A stretch of 64,000 nt of DNA from Thioclava indica (GTDB taxonomy: Bacteria > Pseudomonadota > Alphaproteobacteria > Rhodobacterales > Rhodobacteraceae): assembly GCF_000714545.1 (NCBI RefSeq), contig NZ_AUNB01000029.1, forward strand, positions 155,601 through 219,600. The letters run 5' to 3'. A program made the translations under genes and the position numbers. Positions 25,155-34,299 of the stretch are shown piece after piece. The notes under the pieces were generated by a model, which saw nothing but the letters and a program-made list of their open reading frames with translations, was not told the origin of the DNA and did not search any database. Each line of letters begins with the position of its first letter. Position 1 is the stretch's first letter.

Positions 25155-25337
25155 CTCATACCTGCCATTGCGAGCGCGTATCGGCGGTGTCATTATGCCA
25201 TGACTTGCCATTTCGCGTTTGCCTTAAACGCCCCACTCGGTGACCTGTTCCAATCGTTTGGCTTGACCAGCGGGGCTGAATTGTTACTGAACTCTTAATA
25301 CGCTTTTTTTTCACTAAATGGAGAACAAAACCTTTAA

Positions 25338-26264
25338 ATGGTTAAGCAGCCCCAACCTCCCCGTCCGCAAATCCAGACCGTTTCGATGACCGGGTTCGCC
25401 GCGTCGCAAGGGGCGGGGCTGGGGCATGAATGGAGTTGGGAAATCCGCTCGGTCAATGGCAAGGGGTTGGATCTTCGCTTGCGCCTGCCCGATCTGGAGG
25501 GGCTGGAGGCGGGAGTGCGTCGCGAGGTGGCAGCGGTGGCGACGCGCGGCAATATCCAAGTTTCGTTGCGCTTAAACCGGCTGGGCGGGGGTGAGACATT
25601 GCGCGTCAATCACCTTGCGCTTGAGGCTGCCCTTGATGTGGTAATGGCCGCAGAGGTGGCGGCAAAGGATCGCGGCGTTACGATGGTTCCGCCCAATCCA
25701 GTCGAGATTTTGGCAATGCGCGGCGTGCTTGATCATACGGTGGCCCCGCTTGAAGACCCCAAGGCGCTGACGGATCTGCTGCTGGAAGATGTGCAAACGG
25801 TGCTGGCGGATTTTCTGGCGATGCGCGTGGCCGAAGGGCGCGAACTGGGTCAGGTGATCGCCTCTCAGATCGAGCGGATCACCGAGCTGACGCTGGCCGC
25901 AGACCAAGCAGCCGCTGCGCGCCGCCCCGAAGTTGCGCGCAATTTGCGTGAAAATCTTGCCCGCGTGATAGACGGTGCGCATAACGCGGATGAAGCGCGC
26001 GTAGCCCAAGAACTCGCGCTTTTGGCGGTGAAGGCCGATATCACCGAGGAACTCGACCGTCTGCGCGCCCATATCACCGCCGCCTGGGCCTTGCTGGGCG
26101 ATCCCGGCGCGGTGGGGCGCAAGTTTGAATTTCTGACGCAGGAATTCGTGCGTGAGGCCAACACATTGTGTTCGAAATCCAGTGATGCGGCATTGACGGC
26201 GATCGGGCTGGATCTGAAATATGCGATCGACCAGATGCGCGAACAAATTTTGAACGTGGAGTAA
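25338..26264 (+). CDS. YicC family endoribonuclease-like protein
   Basis: A 308-residue YicC/YloC family protein. E. coli YicC has been reported as an endoribonuclease affecting small-RNA stability. Hallmarks are SMTGFAAS at about 16-23, [19 protein letters not shown] at about 33-51 and the C-terminal [20 protein letters not shown] with [18 protein letters not shown] at the very end. The N terminus is 16 residues longer than the usual M(I)xSMTGFA start. A start at the later ATG (25386) is possible, as the ribosome site before 25338 is weak. It is followed after four bases by gmk, a common pairing. Confidence 0.92.
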   Translation: MVKQPQPPRPQIQTVSMTGFAASQGAGLGHEWSWEIRSVNGKGLDLRLRLPDLEGLEAGVRREVAAVATRGNIQVSLRLNRLGGGETLRVNHLALEAALDVVMAAEVAAKDRGVTMVPPNPVEILAMRGVLDHTVAPLEDPKALTDLLLEDVQTVLADFLAMRVAEGRELGQVIASQIERITELTLAADQAAAARRPEVARNLRENLARVIDGAHNADEARVAQELALLAVKADITEELDRLRAHITAAWALLGDPGAVGRKFEFLTQEFVREANTLCSKSSDAALTAIGLDLKYAIDQMREQILNVE

Positions 26265-26268
26265 GCCC

Positions 26269-26913
26269 ATGCAAACGCCTCGCCGCCGTGGCCTGCTGAT
26301 CATCCTGTCCTCCCCCTCGGGCGCGGGCAAATCCACCTTGGCGCGTCGTTTGATGCAATGGGATCCGACGCTGCGCTTTTCGGTCTCGGCCACCACCCGC
26401 CAACCGCGCAGCGGCGAAACGGATGGGGTGGAGTATTTTTTCAAGACGCGTTCGGAATTCGCGGCCATGGTTGAAGCCGATGGGATGCTGGAACATGCCG
26501 AGGTGTTTGGCAATTTCTATGGCACACCCAAAGGGCCAGTCGAGGCCGCGATGGCGCAGGGGCGCGATACGCTGTTTGATATCGACTGGCAGGGCGGGCA
26601 GCAGATCCGCCGCTCCAGCCTCGCCAAGGATGTGGTGTCGATCTTTATCCTGCCGCCCTCGATTGCCGATCTTGAGGCACGTTTGCGCACCCGCGCACAA
26701 GACAGCGACGAGGTGATCGCGGGGCGCATGGCAAAATCGCGCGATGAGATCAGCCATTGGGGCGAGTATGATTACGTCATTATAAACCGCGATGTGGATG
26801 CCGCCGAAGCCGAGTTGAAAACCATTCTTACGGCCGAGCGCGCGCGCGCGGATCGTCAACCCAGCCTGAACGATTTCGTTCGCGGCCTCAATGCGGAGTT
26901 TGATGCGCGATGA
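26269..26913 (+). CDS. gmk: Guanylate kinase
   Basis: Gmk converts GMP to GDP with ATP, feeding GTP and (p)ppGpp pools. The 214-residue protein has the P-loop [11 protein letters not shown] at about 13-23. It has the GMP-binding stretch [19 protein letters not shown] (about 39-57) and the [16 protein letters not shown] segment (about 83-98). [11 protein letters not shown] follows at about 104-114. It sits in a tight yicC-gmk-carbonic anhydrase unit and overlaps the next gene by four bases (ATGA). Length is normal for the family. Confidence 0.97.
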   Translation: MQTPRRRGLLIILSSPSGAGKSTLARRLMQWDPTLRFSVSATTRQPRSGETDGVEYFFKTRSEFAAMVEADGMLEHAEVFGNFYGTPKGPVEAAMAQGRDTLFDIDWQGGQQIRRSSLAKDVVSIFILPPSIADLEARLRTRAQDSDEVIAGRMAKSRDEISHWGEYDYVIINRDVDAAEAELKTILTAERARADRQPSLNDFVRGLNAEFDAR

Positions 26914-27431
26914 TCTATGAGCTTGATGGAATTGCCCCGCAAATTGCCCCCGACGCCTGGGTGGCCCCCGATGCCAATTTGATTGGTAAAGTGGTGCTGG
27001 AGGATGCGGCCTCGGTCTGGTTTGGCACCACGCTGCGCGGGGATAACGAAGAGATCCGCGTCGGCGCGGGCGCGAATGTGCAGGAAAACGTGGTGTGTCA
27101 TACCGATATGGGCTTTCCGCTGGTGATCGGGGCGAATTGCACGATTGGCCATAAGGCGATGCTGCATGGCTGCGTGATCGGTGAGGGGTCACTGATCGGG
27201 ATGGGGGCGACGGTGCTCAACGGGGCCAAGATCGGGCGGGGCTGTCTGATCGGGGCGGGTGCGTTGATCACAGAGGGCAAAGAGATCCCCGACGGGTCTT
27301 TGGTGATGGGCGCGCCGGGCAAGGTGATACGCCAGCTTGATGCGGATGCGCAAACGCGACTTTTGCAATCGGCAGAGCATTACCGCGAAAATGCGGCGCG
27401 TTTCAGGGCGGGCCTGCGCGTAGTCAGCTAA
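26910..27431 (+). CDS. Gamma-class carbonic anhydrase family protein
   Basis: A 173-residue left-handed beta-helix protein of the gamma-carbonic anhydrase/PaaY family, with repeated hexapeptides such as LIGKVV, IGHKAM and IGRGCL. Three metal-ligand histidines can be assigned: H64 (CHTDMG), H81 and H86 (GHKAMLHG), with the spacing of the archaeal enzyme Cam. The family interconverts CO2 and bicarbonate, although many bacterial members have unproven activity. In a genome with RuBisCO about 16 kb away this could matter for CO2 supply, but no direct link is visible. It overlaps gmk by four bases and the next, convergent gene by four. Confidence 0.9.
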   Translation: MIYELDGIAPQIAPDAWVAPDANLIGKVVLEDAASVWFGTTLRGDNEEIRVGAGANVQENVVCHTDMGFPLVIGANCTIGHKAMLHGCVIGEGSLIGMGATVLNGAKIGRGCLIGAGALITEGKEIPDGSLVMGAPGKVIRQLDADAQTRLLQSAEHYRENAARFRAGLRVVS

Positions 27432-27835
27432 TGTTCGCGTTCGGGGCCGGGGGGCACCTCGAAGATTGTGAAATCAAGGTCGGGGAATTCTACCTTCACT
27501 TCTGAGCGAATAACTTTGGCATTGGGCAGCGGCGCAGAATAGGCGCGCAATGCGCCGCGATAACCAAGCGATTTCAACAACCGCGCCAAATCAAGAATAT
27601 CAAAGCGCGCCGACAGCAGGGGCGCGAGAATAATCTCGGGGGCGATGCTGCCAAGAAGATCGGTGGTGATGGAATCCCACTGCACGACCGTCAGATTGAG
27701 GCCCTCAATCCCATGTAGCGCCATGGGCAATTCGCGCGCTGGTTCAACCAACAACATTCTTCGACAGCTTTTCAGCGCGTTTGAGTGCAGAAAAACTGCG
27801 CGCAACCCTTGTCGGGAATAGGGTAGTCGGGACAT
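27428..27835 (-). CDS. Hypothetical protein, receiver-like alpha/beta fold
   Basis: I do not recognise this 135-residue protein by name. From about residue 27 the pattern resembles a degenerate response-regulator receiver domain: MLLVEPARELPMAL, then LTVVQWDSITTDLL, APEIILAPLLSA and DLARLLKSLGYRGALRAYSAP. The usual phospho-acceptor aspartate is replaced by A/P residues around IILAPLL, so phosphorylation is unlikely. The first ATG lacks a good ribosome site, and a start near residue 27 is possible. It is divergent from the PhoR-like kinase, from which 248 bases separate it, and ends overlapping the carbonic anhydrase gene. Confidence 0.65.
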   Translation of the reverse strand: MSRLPYSRQGLRAVFLHSNALKSCRRMLLVEPARELPMALHGIEGLNLTVVQWDSITTDLLGSIAPEIILAPLLSARFDILDLARLLKSLGYRGALRAYSAPLPNAKVIRSEVKVEFPDLDFTIFEVPPGPEREH

Positions 27836-28083
27836 CTAACTAAGCTACTCTCTTGTCTCAAAGCATGCACCATTTCAAACGGAGACACATACCCTTCACC
27901 CGGCCTACACGCTAAGGTTTAGCTTGCTTTTAAGCTCGCCTCAAGCGCAGTTCCGCAATCTGTAAGGGTAGGATCGCATTAAAGGCTTAACAAAAACATA
28001 ACACAGCCCAAGCATAATGGCGCAAATACTTTACACTGAACAGAAAAACGTCAACTGAGCATAAAGCGATGAATGGAGCAGCG

Positions 28084-29136
28084 ATGAGCGCGCCGAATTT
28101 GACTGCCATGATTGAGATTTTGCCTCATGCCGTGCTGCAAATCGGGGCGGATGAGCGCATTTTGGCAATCAACCCAAAGGCGCAACAGATTTTTGGCGCG
28201 CATGCGTTGGGCCGGCCCTATGTGACCATTTTGCGCCAACCCGATTTTGGAACGGCCGTTGATCGCGCGCTTGGCGGAGAACAGCCTGACCGTGTGAGGT
28301 TGCGGCTAAGCTCGCGCGACGGGGCGCAGAGCGTGCAACTCGCCAGCGTGGTGGCGCTCTCGCCCGAGCTGTCACAGGGCAAAGGCGGCGTGTTGGTAAG
28401 CTTTGAGGACATCACCGCGCTGGAAACCGCCGTTGAGATGCGGCGCGATTTTGTGGCCAATGTCAGCCATGAATTGCGCACACCGCTAACCGCGCTGATG
28501 GGGTTTATCGAAACGCTGCGCAGCGCGGCGCGCGATGATCCCAAGGCGCGCGACCGGTTCCTGAGCATCATGGAACGCGAAGCCGCGCGGATGAACCGTC
28601 TGGTGGGCGATCTTTTGTCGCTGAGCCGGGTTGAGGGCGATGAGCGGATGCGCCCGACCGCTTCGGTCGATATCAGCGCCGTGCTGCGCTCGGTGATGCA
28701 GACGCTAGAGCATAATGCGCAGGCGGCGTCCGTTACCCTCATACGTGAGGGGGAAAACGGTGTGCTAAGCGTGCCCGGCGATTGCGACCAGCTTACGCAA
28801 GTTTTCACCAACCTGATTGAAAATGCGATCAAATATGGCGGGCAGGGCGGTGAGGTGCGCATCTCGGTCAGCCGTATGGCCACCGAGCCCGTGCTGCGCG
28901 GTCCGGCTTTGCGCATCGAGGTGAGTGATCGTGGCGAGGGCATTGCACCGCAGCATCTGCCCCGCCTGACCGAGCGGTTTTACCGCGTCGACACCCATCG
29001 CGCCCGCGAGCAGGGCGGCACCGGGCTGGGGCTTGCGATTGTGAAACATATCGTGGCGCGCCATCGTGGCCGGATGCGCATCGAGAGCAAACCGGGCGAG
29101 GGCAGCCGGTTCACCATCATTCTTCCGGAGACCTGA
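28084..29136 (+). CDS. phoR: PhoR-like histidine kinase, cytosolic form
   Basis: A 350-residue histidine kinase with an N-terminal PAS domain (about 8-110), phospho-acceptor H129 in FVANVSHELRTPLTALMGF, and an ATPase domain with NLIENAIKYGG, DRGEGIAP and GTGLGLAIVKHIVARH. This sequence type matches PhoR, the phosphate-starvation kinase. Unlike E. coli PhoR no membrane helix is present, and neither phoB, pst nor phoU is in the window, so the function is inferred from kinase similarity only. The ATG at 28084 follows GGAG five bases upstream. An ATG five codons earlier (28069) is the alternative. It stands alone before rpsB. Confidence 0.8.
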   Translation: MSAPNLTAMIEILPHAVLQIGADERILAINPKAQQIFGAHALGRPYVTILRQPDFGTAVDRALGGEQPDRVRLRLSSRDGAQSVQLASVVALSPELSQGKGGVLVSFEDITALETAVEMRRDFVANVSHELRTPLTALMGFIETLRSAARDDPKARDRFLSIMEREAARMNRLVGDLLSLSRVEGDERMRPTASVDISAVLRSVMQTLEHNAQAASVTLIREGENGVLSVPGDCDQLTQVFTNLIENAIKYGGQGGEVRISVSRMATEPVLRGPALRIEVSDRGEGIAPQHLPRLTERFYRVDTHRAREQGGTGLGLAIVKHIVARHRGRMRIESKPGEGSRFTIILPET

Positions 29137-29190
29137 TCTGCGTGAATTCCGCGCCTGTGCCAATAAACCTGGCAGTTTCGCCTATTTGGC

Positions 29191-29219
29191 TTGCCAAGCC
29201 CGCACACAGCGTCTATATC
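29191..29219 (+). promoter_or_regulatory. Candidate sigma-70 promoter for rpsB-tsf
   Basis: TTGCCA at 29191-29196 and TATATC at 29214-29219 are 17 bases apart, a good match to a housekeeping promoter. It lies about 117 bases upstream of rpsB, in a 199-base leader that could also hold S2 autoregulatory structure. Assigned by eye only. Confidence 0.5.
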
Positions 29220-29335
29220 GCGCGCACTTCACAGGCGGAGGCGGGCCAATGGGAGAGACATCCCCAAAGGTCCACCGGTTGGGGCATTCGCCCTGAGATC
29301 CTCCGCTCAGGCCAAACCGGAAAAGGAAAATGGAC

Positions 29336-30112
29336 ATGGCGCTTCCTGAATTCACCATGCGTCAGCTCTTGGAAGCTGGCGTTCACTACGGTCACCAAAC
29401 GCAACGCTGGAACCCCCGCATGGGCGAGTTCATCTATGGCGAGCGTAACGGCATCCACATCTTCGATCTGACGCAAACCGTCCCGATGCTGGACGCGGCG
29501 CTGCAAGTCGTGCGTGACACCGTTGCCAAAAACGGCCGCGTGCTGTTTGTGGGCACCAAGCGTCAGGCGGCCAAGCCGATCGCGGATGCTGCTGAAAAAT
29601 GCGCACAGTATTACATGAACCACCGTTGGCTGGGCGGCACGCTCACCAACTGGAAAACCGTTTCGCAATCGATCAAACGTCTCAACGAGATCGACGAAAA
29701 ACTGGAAACCGGTGCGGGTGGTCTGACCAAAAAAGAGCGTCTCGGTCTTGAGCGCGACCAAACGAAACTGCAAGCCTCGCTTGGCGGTATTCGCGAAATG
29801 GGCGGTCTTCCCGACCTGCTGTTCGTGATCGACGTCAACAAGGAATCGCTGGCCATCGCAGAAGCCAATAAACTGGGCATCCCGGTTGTGGCTGTGGTGG
29901 ATAGCAACTGCCCGCCCAATGGCATCGACTACATCATTCCGGGCAATGACGATGCGGCGCGTGCGATTGCGCTGTATTGCGATCTGGTGTCGCGCGCAGC
30001 TCTGGACGGCATGACCGCACAAATGGGCGCCGCTGGCGTCGATCTGGGCGCGTTGACCGACACCCCGGAAGAAGAGGCTCTGGCCGAGGCCGAAGTGCAG
30101 GCAGACGCCTGA
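29336..30112 (+). CDS. rpsB: 30S ribosomal protein S2
   Basis: RpsB is a core protein of the small ribosomal subunit. The 258-residue protein starts [20 protein letters not shown]. It includes [40 protein letters not shown] and [13 protein letters not shown], all conserved S2 signatures. An ATG two codons earlier (29330) is in frame, but MALPEF is the usual S2 start, and AAAAGGAAAA is well spaced for it. The acidic C-terminal tail is typical for alphaproteobacteria. tsf follows after 72 bases, the universal rpsB-tsf order. Confidence 0.98.
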   Translation: MALPEFTMRQLLEAGVHYGHQTQRWNPRMGEFIYGERNGIHIFDLTQTVPMLDAALQVVRDTVAKNGRVLFVGTKRQAAKPIADAAEKCAQYYMNHRWLGGTLTNWKTVSQSIKRLNEIDEKLETGAGGLTKKERLGLERDQTKLQASLGGIREMGGLPDLLFVIDVNKESLAIAEANKLGIPVVAVVDSNCPPNGIDYIIPGNDDAARAIALYCDLVSRAALDGMTAQMGAAGVDLGALTDTPEEEALAEAEVQADA

Positions 30113-30136
30113 TCTTTGCTGTCACCCAGTTGACAT

Positions 30137-30158
30137 GAGGGCGGGATATCCCGCCCTC
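30137..30158. promoter_or_regulatory. Perfect 22-bp palindrome between rpsB and tsf
   Basis: GAGGGCGGGATATCCCGCCC plus TC reads identically on both strands. It lies 24 bases after the rpsB stop and 26 bases before the tsf start, ahead of the tsf ribosome site AAGGAG. As RNA it would make a strong hairpin with a tiny loop, a candidate attenuator or processing signal that sets the S2 to EF-Ts ratio. Confidence 0.65.
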
Positions 30159-30184
30159 CAAGACTTCATTAAGGAGATCCGACC

Positions 30185-31066
30185 ATGGCGATTACTGCCG
30201 CTCAGGTTAAGGAACTGCGCGAATCCACCGGCGCAGGCATGATGGACGCGAAAAAAGCGTTGACCGAAACGGATGGCGATATGGAAGCCGCCGTTGACTG
30301 GCTGCGCACCAAGGGGCTTGCGAAAGCGGCCAAGAAATCGGGCCGTGTGGCTGCCGAGGGTCTTGTGGCCGTCGCCGTCAGCGATGGCAAAGGTGTCGCC
30401 ATCGAGGTGAACTCGGAAACCGACTTCGTCGCCAAAAACGCCGACTTCCAAAAGCTCGTCGCTGACATCGCCGAAGTGGCGCTGGAAACCGGTGAGACGG
30501 TTGAGGTTGTGAAGGCTGCGCATCTGAACGGCAAGACCGTTGATGACGTGCTGACCGACGCAATCGCGCGTATCGGCGAAAACATGACGCTGCGCCGCAT
30601 GCATATGCTGCAAGGCGACGAAATTGTGCATTACGTGCACAATGCCGCCACCGATGGCATGGGCAAAATCGGCGTTCTGGTTGCGCTGAAAGGTGCTGAC
30701 AACGGTATCGGCAAACAGATCGCGATGCATATCGCCGCGACCAACCCGGCCGCTTTGTCCGAGGCTGATCTTGATCCCGCTATCGTGGAAAAAGAGAAGT
30801 CCGTCCAAATGGAGATCGCGCGGGAATCGGGCAAGCCCGAAGCTGTGATTGAAAAGATGATCGTGGGCCGGATGAACAAGTTCGTTGCCGAAGTCACGCT
30901 TTTGAATCAAGCGTTTGTCGTCAACCCCGATCTGACCGTGGCGCAAGCTGCCAAGGACGCCGGCGTTGAAATCACCGGCTTCGTGCGTATGGAAGTCGGC
31001 GAAGGCATCGAGAAAAAAGAAGAAGATTTCGCTGCTGAGGTCGCCAAGACCGCCGCTGGCAAATAA
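30185..31066 (+). CDS. tsf: Translation elongation factor Ts
   Basis: EF-Ts exchanges GDP for GTP on EF-Tu. The 293-residue protein has the N-terminal UBA-like region with [19 protein letters not shown] at about 8-26. It has the core motif SETDFVAKN at about 77-85 and the Tsf repeats with [16 protein letters not shown] (about 182-197) and [18 protein letters not shown]. The ribosome site AAGGAG is seven bases upstream. A clear terminator at 31085-31115 ends the rpsB-tsf unit. No oddities seen. Confidence 0.98.
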   Translation: MAITAAQVKELRESTGAGMMDAKKALTETDGDMEAAVDWLRTKGLAKAAKKSGRVAAEGLVAVAVSDGKGVAIEVNSETDFVAKNADFQKLVADIAEVALETGETVEVVKAAHLNGKTVDDVLTDAIARIGENMTLRRMHMLQGDEIVHYVHNAATDGMGKIGVLVALKGADNGIGKQIAMHIAATNPAALSEADLDPAIVEKEKSVQMEIARESGKPEAVIEKMIVGRMNKFVAEVTLLNQAFVVNPDLTVAQAAKDAGVEITGFVRMEVGEGIEKKEEDFAAEVAKTAAGK

Positions 31067-31084
31067 TCAAGTCTTTGATCGAAT

Positions 31085-31115
31085 GAACGCCGCTCTCTGC
31101 AAAGAGGGCGGCGTT
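31085..31115 (+). terminator. Rho-independent-type terminator after tsf
   Basis: AACGCCGC...CTCT (31085-31097) pairs with AGAG...CGGCGTT (31102-31114) around GCAA, followed by TTGCTATT. It lies 18 bases past the tsf stop, between tsf and the convergent luxR-type gene. Confidence 0.8.
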
Positions 31116-31143
31116 TGCTATTGGAAGACGCGCAGACGTGGGT

Positions 31144-31917
31144 TTAAGGCGAAATCGCCCCGCGATAGGGCGGCATCGTCATGAAAATCTGCTTTTGCAA
31201 CGAGGCTTTCATCACTGCTTGCGCGGTCGTGTCAACATCCAGCCCCTCGCGCGCCAAACGCAGATGCTTTTCAACCGTCGAACTGGTCAGCCCCATGATC
31301 ACCGCAATATCCGCCGTCGTCTTGCCATCCGCGACCCACTCCAACACTTCGCGCTGACGATTGGTTAACGGGCGGCGCGCAGTCGCGAAGGGCATGGTGG
31401 AAATACGCTGATGCACCAGCCGGTTCATCGTCAACAAAACGCGCGCGTTTTCGTCCCAGATCTGGTCGACATCATCCTGACTCAACCCGTATTGCCCCAC
31501 GAGCCCCATCGCGCCATGCGCCCGGCTTGACAGGTCGCCAAAGCCGATTGAATACCCGGCGGTGACCCCGTGGCGATTGTTAATGTCGATAACGTCAATT
31601 TCCGCCGGGGTCAGCTGGGTAAAACTGGCACGCTCACCGGCCCAACGCCATGACCGCGCTCCGTCATTGTTCACCGCCCAATTCACCATCGGTGCATCGC
31701 GGAATTTTCCGGAATGTAGGAAATCTTTGAGATAGGCTTGGGAATGGTTGGACAAGATAAGCGCGTCGTCCAGATCGGCGAAACTATTCGTCGTGCGAAG
31801 ACTGCTGAAGGCATAGATCAGTCGATCAAACCCAAATTGCGCCATCTCGCGGCAATGCAAATCCCAAATTTCTTTTATATCACGCGAGTTTAAGACGGCT
31901 TCACAAAATGCTAACAT
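31144..31917 (-). CDS. LuxR-family transcriptional regulator (autoinducer-binding type)
   Basis: A 257-residue regulator with an N-terminal autoinducer-binding-like domain (about 10-165) and a C-terminal LuxR helix-turn-helix, LTNRQREVLEWVADGKTTAD through SSTVEKHLRLAREGL (about 183-225). W and D residues usual for acyl-homoserine-lactone pockets occur as ARSWRWAG and AEIDVID, but the ligand cannot be assigned. No luxI synthase is in the window, so it looks like a LuxR solo. The ATG at 31917 is preferred, since the frame extends 17 codons upstream without LuxR-like sequence. It ends the 18-kb minus-strand run, 114 bases from sulP. Confidence 0.88.
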   Translation of the reverse strand: MLAFCEAVLNSRDIKEIWDLHCREMAQFGFDRLIYAFSSLRTTNSFADLDDALILSNHSQAYLKDFLHSGKFRDAPMVNWAVNNDGARSWRWAGERASFTQLTPAEIDVIDINNRHGVTAGYSIGFGDLSSRAHGAMGLVGQYGLSQDDVDQIWDENARVLLTMNRLVHQRISTMPFATARRPLTNRQREVLEWVADGKTTADIAVIMGLTSSTVEKHLRLAREGLDVDTTAQAVMKASLQKQIFMTMPPYRGAISP

Positions 31918-32031
31918 TGAAACATGCCCCCGCACAGTCGACCTTGGTCTACAAATTGATTGCCGCATTGGTGACCCTTCACTGCCACCAACTCGGGTAG
32001 ATATACATTAAACTGACCTGAACGTCAGCTC

Positions 32032-33783
32032 TTATCGATGCGTCTCGCAGCGTCCCTGAGACGCGGTTTGTCGGGTGAGATTGGGCGCCAAAGCGGCCAG
32101 CGCATCGTGATGGGTCAGATAGATCTGCCCGCCCAGATGCGTGAGCAAATCGGAACGCGTCAGCGCGTCCATCACCGGCCCCTTAACCTCGGACAGATGC
32201 AGGCGCACGCCCGCATCCTTCAGCTGGTCGTTGACCTCTTCGAGTGCCTCCAGCGCCGAACTGTCGATGTGATTCACCGCCGGGCAATTCAGCACGACAT
32301 GCTTGATCGACTGATCCGTTGCGATGCGGTCATAGATCATCTCTTCGACGAAACGCGCATTTGGAAACCACAGGCTTTCGTCGATGCGCAGCGACAGCAC
32401 ACCGGGGGGGCTGATCACGCGGTGACGCTCGACATTGCGGAAGTGCTCGGTGCCGGGCACCTGGCCGAGTTCAGCGACATGGGGGCGCGAGCTGCTCCAG
32501 AGATGCAGCGCGATCGACAGCACGACACCAAAGGCGATGCCGTCTTCAACGCCGCGCAGCAGCGTCACAAGGATCGTCAGCACCATCGCGATACCTTCGC
32601 GCGGCGCATAGCTGAAGGTGCGTTTGAGCGCGGCGAAATCCACCAGCGTCAGCACCGACACAAAGATCGTCGCGGCCAGCGTCGCGCGGGGCAGATAATA
32701 GAGCGCAGGCGTCAGCGTAAAGGTCGCAATCGCAACGCCGATCGCCGTGTAGGCCCCGGCGGCGGGCGTGGTCGCACCGGCCTCATAGCTGACGACCGAA
32801 CGCGCAAATCCACCCGTGATCGGGAATGACCCCGAGATGGCCGAGCCGATAGAGGCCCCGCCCAAAGCGATAAATTCCTGATCGGGATCAATGCGTTGGC
32901 GTTTTTTGGCCGCCAAGGTTTGTGCCACCGAGATCGTCTCGACATAGCCGATGATCGCGATCAGCAGCGCTGGGACGAACAGCTCTTGCCAAAGCGCGGG
33001 GTCGAACGAGGGCAGGGTGGGGACGGGAAAGCCCAGCGGCACAGTGCCTACAACCGCAACGCCGCGCCCCTCCAGCCCGAAGATCCATGTCAGCGCGATT
33101 GTCACGGCGACAGCAAAGACCGGAGAGGCGCGCGTCAGGATATCCGCGATGCGCGGCGAAACCCCAGCGCGCCGCAAGCGCGGCTTCATCCCACGCCGCG
33201 CCCAAAACAGAAAGCCCAGCGACAGGATCGAGATCAGAACGGTCGCCACGTTGGTTTGCGCGAGATGCGCCCAGAGGCTTGAGAGGATTTCGTAAAGCCC
33301 GCCGCTATCGGCTTTAACGCCGAAGAAGTGTTTTACCTGACCCGCCGCGATCAAAATCCCCACCGCCGAGGTAAATCCCGACAGCACCGGGTGGCTGAGA
33401 AACGCCGTGACGAACCCCATGCGCAAAAGCCCCATCACCACCAGCATCACGCCCGACAAGAACGCCAGCGCGACCGCTGCCGTGATGTAATCAGCCGTGC
33501 CCTGAACCGCGACCTTGCTAACCGCCGCCGCCGTCATCAGCGAGATCACCGCAACCGGGCCCACGGCCAGCGGGCGCGACGTGCCAAGCACGGCGTAGAT
33601 CAGCAGCGGCAGCACCGACGCATAAAGCCCGTATTGCGCCGGCATCCCCGCCAGCAGCGAATAGGCCAGCGATTGCGGGATCAGCATGATCGTCACAATC
33701 ACAGCGGCGACAAGATCGGCCTCAAATGTCGGACGATCATAGGTGCGACCCCAAGTGAGGATCGGGAAATATCTTTTGAGCAT
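32032..33783 (-). CDS. SulP family anion permease with STAS domain
   Basis: A 583-residue SLC26/SulP transporter with about 12-14 membrane helices (about 20-430) and a C-terminal STAS domain (about 465-560) containing HVVLNCPAVNHIDSSALEAL. The N-terminal signature DLVAAVIVTIMLIPQSLAYS (about 23-42) and the sulfate-transporter motif GLYASVLPLLIYAVLGTSRP are clear. SulP proteins move sulfate, bicarbonate or other anions. The next gene upstream (TIGR01244 family) ends nine bases before it, so both are one unit. Beside a persulfide dioxygenase a role in sulfate or sulfite export is plausible. Beside RuBisCO a bicarbonate role is an alternative. Confidence 0.92.
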   Translation of the reverse strand: MLKRYFPILTWGRTYDRPTFEADLVAAVIVTIMLIPQSLAYSLLAGMPAQYGLYASVLPLLIYAVLGTSRPLAVGPVAVISLMTAAAVSKVAVQGTADYITAAVALAFLSGVMLVVMGLLRMGFVTAFLSHPVLSGFTSAVGILIAAGQVKHFFGVKADSGGLYEILSSLWAHLAQTNVATVLISILSLGFLFWARRGMKPRLRRAGVSPRIADILTRASPVFAVAVTIALTWIFGLEGRGVAVVGTVPLGFPVPTLPSFDPALWQELFVPALLIAIIGYVETISVAQTLAAKKRQRIDPDQEFIALGGASIGSAISGSFPITGGFARSVVSYEAGATTPAAGAYTAIGVAIATFTLTPALYYLPRATLAATIFVSVLTLVDFAALKRTFSYAPREGIAMVLTILVTLLRGVEDGIAFGVVLSIALHLWSSSRPHVAELGQVPGTEHFRNVERHRVISPPGVLSLRIDESLWFPNARFVEEMIYDRIATDQSIKHVVLNCPAVNHIDSSALEALEEVNDQLKDAGVRLHLSEVKGPVMDALTRSDLLTHLGGQIYLTHHDALAALAPNLTRQTASQGRCETHR

Positions 33784-33792
33784 AGGGTGTTA

Positions 33793-34236
33793 TTAGCCGT
33801 TTTTACCGCGCCGGGTGGCGTAAAACTTCAACACGGGCATCAGCGAACTGTGATCATAGCCCGCATTGGCCGCAGTCTCGACGATCTTGTCGAGCTCCAT
33901 CAGACCCGCCTGGCTCATCCCCCAAAGATGCGAGCTGCGTGTGCCCGAGCGGCAATAGCCGAATGCAGGCTTGGGTGCGGATTTCATGATCGCTTCGTAA
34001 TCGGCCACCAAGTCAAAGGTCATCTCGCCGGGATAATAGGGCAGGTAGTGGTAATTCATCCCGTGTTTCGCGGCGAGGCTGGCCATATTGGCCGAACGAT
34101 GTTCCTCATCCTCGATTTCTTCGTCGGGGCGATTGGTGATCAAAGTGCGAAAGCCCATCTCGGCGAGTTTGGCCACGTCTTCGGGTTCAATCTGGGGGGC
34201 GACCGAAAAATGGTCAGAAAGTTTGCGATGGTCCAT
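33793..34236 (-). CDS. TIGR01244 family phosphatase/sulfurtransferase-like protein
   Basis: A 147-residue protein of the dual-specificity-phosphatase-like family TIGR01244 (DUF442), which is often fused to or encoded next to Blh-type persulfide dioxygenases. The catalytic loop GYCRSGTRSSHLW at about 93-105 holds C95 and R100 (C-x4-R). FRTLITNRPDEE (about 29-40) is the usual first motif. Proposed roles are thiol-sulfur transfer or phosphatase activity, and neither can be chosen from sequence. The ATG at 34236 follows AGGAAA. The gene starts 63 bases after the persulfide dioxygenase terminator and is tightly linked to sulP. Confidence 0.88.
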   Translation of the reverse strand: MDHRKLSDHFSVAPQIEPEDVAKLAEMGFRTLITNRPDEEIEDEEHRSANMASLAAKHGMNYHYLPYYPGEMTFDLVADYEAIMKSAPKPAFGYCRSGTRSSHLWGMSQAGLMELDKIVETAANAGYDHSSLMPVLKFYATRRGKNG

Positions 34237-34263
34237 GCGGTTTCCTGTCTGTCCTGAAGTCAC

Positions 34264-34294
34264 AAAAAAGGGGCGGGTGTTCGCGCCCGCCCCG
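34264..34294 (-). terminator. Rho-independent terminator after the persulfide dioxygenase
   Basis: Read on the minus strand, GGGGCGGG and CCCGCCCC (34286-34293 with 34270-34277) form an 8-bp G/C stem followed directly by six T (34269-34264). This is a textbook intrinsic terminator six bases past the dioxygenase stop. It separates that gene from the TIGR01244-sulP pair, which would then need its own promoter or read-through. Confidence 0.88.
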
Positions 34295-34299
34295 TTTGA

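Noticed and set aside
33328..34257. + strand open frame (309 codons) opposite sulP and the TIGR01244 gene
   Set aside because: Spans the ends of two real minus-strand genes and begins in a His/Arg-rich shadow.
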